Shown piece after piece: positions 57,841-64,000 of a stretch of 64,000 bases of DNA. The position numbers were made by a program, and so were the translations under genes. Below the pieces are notes generated by a model that saw nothing but the letters and a program-made list of their open reading frames with translations, did no database searches and was not told where the DNA came from. Positions within the stretch are counted from its first letter, which is position 1, and each line of letters starts with the position of its first letter. Origin of the DNA: Prostheceraeus crozeri (Eukaryota; Platyhelminthes; Polycladida; Euryleptidae). The stretch spans positions 434,001 to 498,000 of the forward strand of contig CAJQUW010006804.1 in NCBI GenBank assembly GCA_907163375.1, in the 5' to 3' direction.

Positions 57841-60359
57841 ATCTTTCTGTCTGCAACTTTTTGATAATCTGTTTGCAAATTGCATAATTAAAATCAATGA
57901 TTACTCATGCAACTTTTTCTGGGAATGTATTTCCAACATTCATTCGAGCAAATGACCACATTGTTCACTAAGATATCATGATCATAATACAATATCTAAG
58001 ACAGGAATATTTACAGGTAATAAGTGATAAGTACGTGAATATAAATGGATTTTAAAAATAGTTGGAGCACAGGTTGAATATTCTCAGTTTGATTCATGTT
58101 ATTGTAATGCCCAACTATTTGATTAATTACATATAGGATTGTTTGACACAATACACATTCAAGAGAGGTTTTTTCGCCAACTCTTTTATCAAATCATCGT
58201 CTAAAGCCTTAACTCAGTGAAAGTTCCAATAGGTAATGAATCCTAGGTGGCAGGAACCGTAAAGAAAGAGAAGTAAGAATCCAATGCATTCCATCTGATT
58301 TGATGTAAAACGAAAGCATAATATGATAAACGATCTAAATCTCAATTAGTTAAAAGAGAGATTTTTATACTCGTACATCACAAGTGAGTATAATAACAAA
58401 GAAAATAAATACGTCTGTGACAGTTCTCTATTGAGCTACTAGTGAACCAACTGACGATTGAAAACTATCATTAATAATCAAAATCCCTATAGCTTAGTCA
58501 ACTAAGCTGTTAATATTTGACTGGCAGTGCGCGATAGCTGAGCTGTGGAGATCGTCACAATGCCAAATGGAAAAGAAGATTTTGCAGTCCCCGCTTCCCA
58601 CAATCTCTGTCCTCACATCATCGCTTCTTTAATGCCTTAACAGCTCTTTACGACGGTGATTTCGGCTTAGTAGAATGGTGTGATTGATGAATGCTTTTCG
58701 ACCGTTCGCTGCTCATTTACACGACATGACTTTAGACAAGACAAAAAAAGCAAGTGAGCAAAATCAAGCTGGATAGAACTAGGGAAATGGCAAAGCGAGA
58801 TGAGATGGAGAAGAGATATAAACATGTGATAGCTGTAACAGTTAAGAAATTCCTCGACTGTTGAAGACGGCAACGATGTAGTTGTCCGGAGACATTCTTT
58901 CAAACAGTAGCTTTTTCGATGCCGAATTCCAATAGATCCTCGACAGAAGCTAGAGTCATCTGTTGTAAATTTTCTCCAATTAAGATCAAGGAGTCACATC
59001 AAAGACCACGAGCATATCATGTTTACCTCAGGCCACATGTTTTTTAACAACTTTTAGCAATCGGCGAGGGTTACAAAGCGGGCATGCCATTAACACGACT
59101 AAGCGAGGAAAAAGGAAATTACTTCTAAATGAAATGAGGAATTTGTCGTCGAAGAAATACTGCTGTACTTGATTAGTAGAAGGGCTTGTGGATCACGCTG
59201 GATTCATCAGATAGAAGACCATCGATGTTAAGAGAAAGCGAGCCAACTTTCTAACGTTCATACTTTTAGCAGAAATCATCGAAATTCGCTATTTCATAAT
59301 GATGTAGGGACAGTCTATGACGCAAAAAATATCGTTGGATGTAAATGTTATGTTAGAATTTTCATCTATTCCATTGAAATGCTGAGATCTCAAGAATGCT
59401 ACTGAGATTCTGATGTTGAATAATATAATTTATGCATATTAATAGCATGAAATTATCGATTCATACATTCTTTTTGCACTTTTGCCTAAAACGCGCAAAT
59501 GCTGTGTGCTTCTTCAACACTTAAAATATTTCAATTAAACCAGAATTCGTTTTGAAAATTGATTGATGTTTTTAATTTTATGTTTTTTTATTTTTAATTT
59601 AATGTTTTTAAGAATTCATGAAAATGTCATGATAGATTCAATACACTTCTAGATAATTCTGTGAAAACCATTTCATGTCATTTTTATTAAAACTTCACAT
59701 TTCCTTCTTAAATCCGCTTTAATTATTATTTTTAATTAATTTATTGGTTACTTATTAGCTTGAATTATTGTTATTCGCACTATTTTTCTTCCTATGCACA
59801 AAAGTATAGACTGTGTCCAAATTACAATGGTTCGTAAATGAAGAATTTTCAGCGAAAATATGTATTCATCTTTCCTAAATGAGATATTTATTTTTGATGG
59901 GATGTTTTATCATGCACTATTCATAGAAATCCGAATTTTCTCTATGTTTTAGTTATTTCAGCATCTTGATCAGGCACCGATCCCAATGTTGCAAGATCTT
60001 CAGAAAAATCAAATTACTGAAACTTGCCATAATTGCAAAGTCCTGTCGCAAGAATACTTGATTTTCCGCCATTTCTTGCAAGTTATTTTATCAGAAGGTT
60101 TTATAATTAAAGAGAAATGAAAATAACCGTTAATCTTTGCAAGATGCACTGACAAGGTACCAGAACCTAACCAAATGTCAACTGCTGGAACCGCATCGTT
60201 TGGGTACCGTTCTCAAGACAACTGACGTCTACAATGTAATATTGTTTTCAATGTGAATTCCGCTTTCGTCTTTTTTTATTACAGTGTTGATTTTCTATGG
60301 CCTTATCATTGCTTACATGCGCACAGAGCACTAAGAAAGTTTAGAATTTTGCTATACTT
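57841..60359. other. Non-coding DNA, nothing recognised
   Basis: About 2.5 kb of AT-rich DNA. It is TTTTTAATTT-rich near 59.55-59.75 kb, with no gene. Confidence 0.4.
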
Positions 60360-60560
60360 TTTCCAGGTCTGTTTCAGATGTTTCCATGTGGATTTCAGAT
60401 TTCTCCAATTGAATTTCAGAGATCTATCAACAATCTCGACTTTGAAGATATCTAAAATTCAATTGGAGAAATCTGAAATCCATCTGGGAATGTTTGAAAT
60501 TTATTTGGAAAGATCTGAACTCGATTTGGAAAGATCTGAAATAGACATGGAAAAGGTATA
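60360..60560. repeat. Inverted cluster of 21-bp repeats
   Basis: On the right side, units of 21 bp (consensus GGAAAGATCTGAAATCGATTT-like) run in tandem four times (about 60473-60556). The left side (60361-60425) holds the same kind of units in inverted orientation. TTTCAGATTTCTCCAATTGA is exactly mirrored. In frame, each right-hand unit encodes seven residues like LERSEID. The 102-codon frame spanning it (60253-60561, plus) is explained by the repeat and I do not call it a gene. Confidence 0.85.
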
Positions 60561-63500
60561 GGAACAGGCTCGAACTCAAGTCTTGCGGACACAGAATGAA
60601 ACTCTGCCACAAAATGCCTGTCACCGACCACTGAATTAATGAGGTCAAAATAGTCATTTAATATTTTCCATATTCTCAATACATGGACACGTAAGAAAAC
60701 ATAGCCAGAGTAATTCAAACTATTCCACATCCTATACTTAAGAAATCTGAAGCTCTCATTGTCTTCATCACAGATTTTGCTGGTGATGAAAATATGCAAC
60801 TGATGGAAAAGTCTCATTATCTGATTCGTTTATGAAATATGAAAGAGTGAAGCAGATGAACGGCGGTAGCTTATTTTACATTAACATTTGATTTTAGCGA
60901 ATTTTTCTATATTGATTTAACATGCGAAGACAGATACGACACTACGAGGAACGAATAGAGTTGACTATTTGGGAAGCTAACATTCATGTTGAGACTAATT
61001 CTCCAAACCCGAAGAAAGTATATTTACTTTTTCATTTTCAACAACACAGGTGTCTTTTAAACCGTGGAAATTTTTACCTTTATCAGACTCGTATCATGAG
61101 TCAATACTTCTCGAGATGCTCAGTTGCAGAAAGCCTTACATCAAGTATCAACTTTTTCAGATCAATTCCCTTCTCGTTTCTACTTCGCATTAGGATTTTA
61201 CATTGAATTTCCAATCAGTTCCAGAAATGTCAAAAATGAAATTAAATAAAATTTTGAAAACATAATGAATGTGATACTTTACTGATTTTTATGTCATTGA
61301 CGCCTGATTTTCATTCTCTGTTAAAGTTTCTGTTTCAGAGAACTTGAGTGAATTATTATATTCGCATGAACATCTGTATCCGTAGATCTATAAACAGATT
61401 CTATGATTATATATACATTATCGGTAATTGAGTAAATGTATTACTTCGACGTTTTAAAGAACTCGGAATTTCATGAAATGTTCTATGTTCTCCATGGGTT
61501 TGAAGTCTTCGATCTTGGGTTGTGTAATCGCATCTCCTTATTACAGTATTGGTAGCTTGCAGGAAAGCTGAAACTTCTTTTAGGAGATATATTGGGGAAT
61601 CGAAAGTCTTGCTGTGAAGCCTGAAATTACTGCACACCAAAAGCAACAAATAAGACCATAATTTTGACTGCCCAGTCTGTAAACCTTACATACTTCGATT
61701 CCTCCTTTAAAATATAATTATTTTGGTCAAATGCTTGCACAAACAAAAGCGAAAATCAAGAAAACATCAAGAGAATTTGAAGGGGTCGTATAGCATATGC
61801 CGATAACCAGTATTAACAAGCTAAATTTCTCCATTGAATAAGAAGTCAGGATGTTGTTGAGTAAAGCTGCTTTAGAGAATAAGGCTTCTTTATCTGGCAC
61901 TATCATGTCACCACGTATGCCTCTCAATAAAAAATTCATCGCATTTCTTTTATTGTAGCTTCTTTTGAAAGCTCTATCATGGTCCTAGTAAATCGGAGCT
62001 CTGCTAAACCTACATATTCCGTATTCCATAGCTTATCCATCCCTGTATAATTCATCAGTGCAAGGCGTTTAAGAAGATTTTAAAAGTCAATTCACGACTC
62101 CCCTAGCATAAACTACATAGATATCTTACAGCTCTGTCCGGACTCGACACCCGTGAGCATGTGATTCAGAAACATTGACTGTCATGCAGAATAAAGACAA
62201 ACGAATAGAATGTCACAACATAAAATAGTTAACAAATAATGTGGGAAGACATTGATAGTGAAATCTAGTTTAGGATGTCAAGAATGAGAAAGGTGTTCAT
62301 AATTCTCTCAGTCAAATCGCAAATTTCTGCCGTAGAAAGCATTTTCAACGGACGGACGCATCTCACCAAGACCTCACTTCTATCGGATCAGTTACAGTGC
62401 GAGTGAAGACAGAGATGTGGGTTAACCGCCCATCGATTATACCCACATATCCGCTGCCCTGCCGCTTCAGTTCTCTCCCCAGCTAGCCTGTGCAGTAACC
62501 TCGCTGCGTTCCGCGTTAACAATGAAGTGAAGCCAAGCATGAAGAAATAGTCAAGAGCAACACTGCACGACCCAGTCAACATGTTATCAATTGTAAGTGA
62601 TCACACCCGATACAGGAAGAAAGAATCGAATATCCTCTTACTATACCTGTCCACAATCCACCGCAAGATTGTGACTTTAACCAGCACTTGTACGTACACC
62701 TGATGATTATGACAAAAGAATAATGGATCTCTCAAAAGGATTCTCTCAAAAGCTTCTCAAAAGGATGAGAAAGCTATGAAGTAAAAGTTTTTACAAAGCT
62801 TTTTGTACACGGGTTTTGAACTGCTGTCTTGTCAACTCTATCAGTTATACATGATGAGGGTAAAATCGAAATCATACTGATTAATTTGCTTAGTTAGAAA
62901 GAACAAATGACTTTTATCATAGCATTTCTTTAGAATACACAAAGCCATTAATCACTATCTCATGTAATAATGTGCATGATAATATATCGAAACATCTACG
63001 CTTGTGTGACCAGTTTCAACTTTTGTGCAAGTTGTGCCAGAAATGTTTAATTATCTGATGCATACAATATATAGTAGATTTTTTATTCAAATAAATACGA
63101 AGAGAGAAATATCTATGCTGGTATAATTTAATTCACTAAAACAAAACTATAAAATTAGTTATTGATACTTGCATCGCCCATAAAGGTATTAATTAATAAA
63201 GCAAAACTACAATGTTTATTTCAATCGCAATGCCGTAGATTTACCTATTGCAACCTAAGATATAATCAAATTCAAAAACAAGGTTGCTTAACAGACGAAG
63301 TGGATACAGCAGTTTCTGCATTTCAGGTAAAGATAAAATAAATCACATTGATTCCTTGATGAGCATCTTATCGTTTTTGTATACTCCATTTTATCAACCT
63401 GAACCGAAAGATTGCCTAAAATTGCTATTTCAAAAATGTTGTTACGTTTTTTATATAGGGAGTATATGCATGCATGTATATTGAAATCTTGCGTGGATAA

Positions 63501-64000
63501 TAACACCTATATGCTGACTTGTGAAAGTACTAGCTGCACAAAAAAATAAAGACATGTAAAAAAATGGGATAAAAATCTTTATATTATTAACGACGGTGAT
63601 CTGAACTGATATTTGCTCTATATTTTCTTCTAGACATGCTGCATTACTCTAGCTTGATGCAAAAACCGTGTTTTGGTGATATAATTGTAATTATATAGAT
63701 TTTATGTCTTTAATTAATATATGAGAAGCATTCGGGCCCTTTAATCATTTTGTAGAGGAAAAATAGCGCGCAGTTCATTGCGAAGTCTTATTCCAGAGGT
63801 CCTTTCGGCCGGTCTGCCATTACAGATCACGTGCTTCTTTGTTCTTGTGATCGTGAGAGTTTGCTGGACAAATTTTCCATTGTGTGTAAAGCACGTCATG
63901 ATCACTTGCTGCGAATTTCAGAAGCTATGCATATTAAGCGTTACAAGCCAGATCTCTGTAAGCCATAGAAATTGACAACAATAAAACCCCCCAACTTAGT
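60561..64000. other. Non-coding DNA, nothing recognised
   Basis: About 3.4 kb. TCTCAAAAG is repeated three times at 62733-62770. A GC-richer patch at 62340-62560 overlaps a 64-codon minus-strand frame without a domain. No gene or element ends are seen. Confidence 0.4.

Noticed and set aside
60253-60561. 102-codon frame with LERSEI heptads
   Set aside because: Explained by the 21-bp repeat cluster. There is no start context or domain beyond the repeat.
1-64000. CRISPR arrays, bacterial operons or rRNA
   Set aside because: No regularly spaced repeats, no tightly packed genes and no rRNA signatures. The content is that of an animal nuclear genome.

Overview
The window is AT-rich animal (metazoan) nuclear DNA with very few host genes and many transposable elements. 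Three things support this: a SOX/HMG-box coding exon with a splice acceptor; a catalogue of eukaryotic elements (PIF/Harbinger, Tc1/mariner, hAT, piggyBac-like, Penelope-like, LINE and tRNA-derived SINE); and long intron-like or intergenic stretches without open frames. The word TAGGCCTA and close variants recur in unique DNA. From memory this is common in marine deuterostome genomes, so an echinoderm or hemichordate-like host is my weak guess. The sequence does not fix the species.

Layout. 0-7 kb holds a tRNA-SINE, a hAT MITE with a perfect 8-bp target duplication, a dispersed repeat, and a nest of three elements (4.7-6.5 kb: outer terminal-inverted-repeat element, 690-bp palindrome, TTAA-flanked piggyBac-like MITE). 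7-11.8 kb is nearly featureless. 11.9-16 kb has two older hAT MITEs, one carrying Penelope and LINE debris, and an inverted copy of the 3.4-kb repeat. 17-21.5 kb holds a small TIR element, an apparently intact Harbinger transposon with 38-bp perfect TIRs, and a hAT MITE with a perfect target duplication. 26.4-27.8 kb is a hAT element with a broken transposase. 32.8-34.7 kb is a decayed LINE containing an inverted duplication. 35.1-35.65 kb is a dense run of hairpins and tiny palindromic elements. 38 kb has a LINE 3' end, and 43-44.5 kb a Tc1-family transposase with an intact DD34E triad. 46.3-47.1 kb is the only confident host gene: the HMG-containing exon of a SoxB-group SOX gene on the minus strand, whose upstream exon(s) lie at higher coordinates. 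54.8-57.8 kb is a nearly complete Penelope-like element with an inverted copy of its own 3' third and a 12-bp target duplication. 60.4 kb has an inverted cluster of 21-bp repeats.

How it fits together. The SOX gene would encode a nuclear DNA-binding transcription factor. Everything else recognisable is mobile DNA of several ages. The Harbinger and Tc1 frames look young, the Penelope copy carries two frameshifts, and the remaining hAT and LINE copies are non-autonomous or decayed. I found no convincing wholly new system. The most worthwhile leads are the Harbinger element with its CCGCGG motif arrays, the Penelope copy with its hammerhead-like motif, the hairpin cluster at 35 kb, and the divergent intron-bearing SOX gene.
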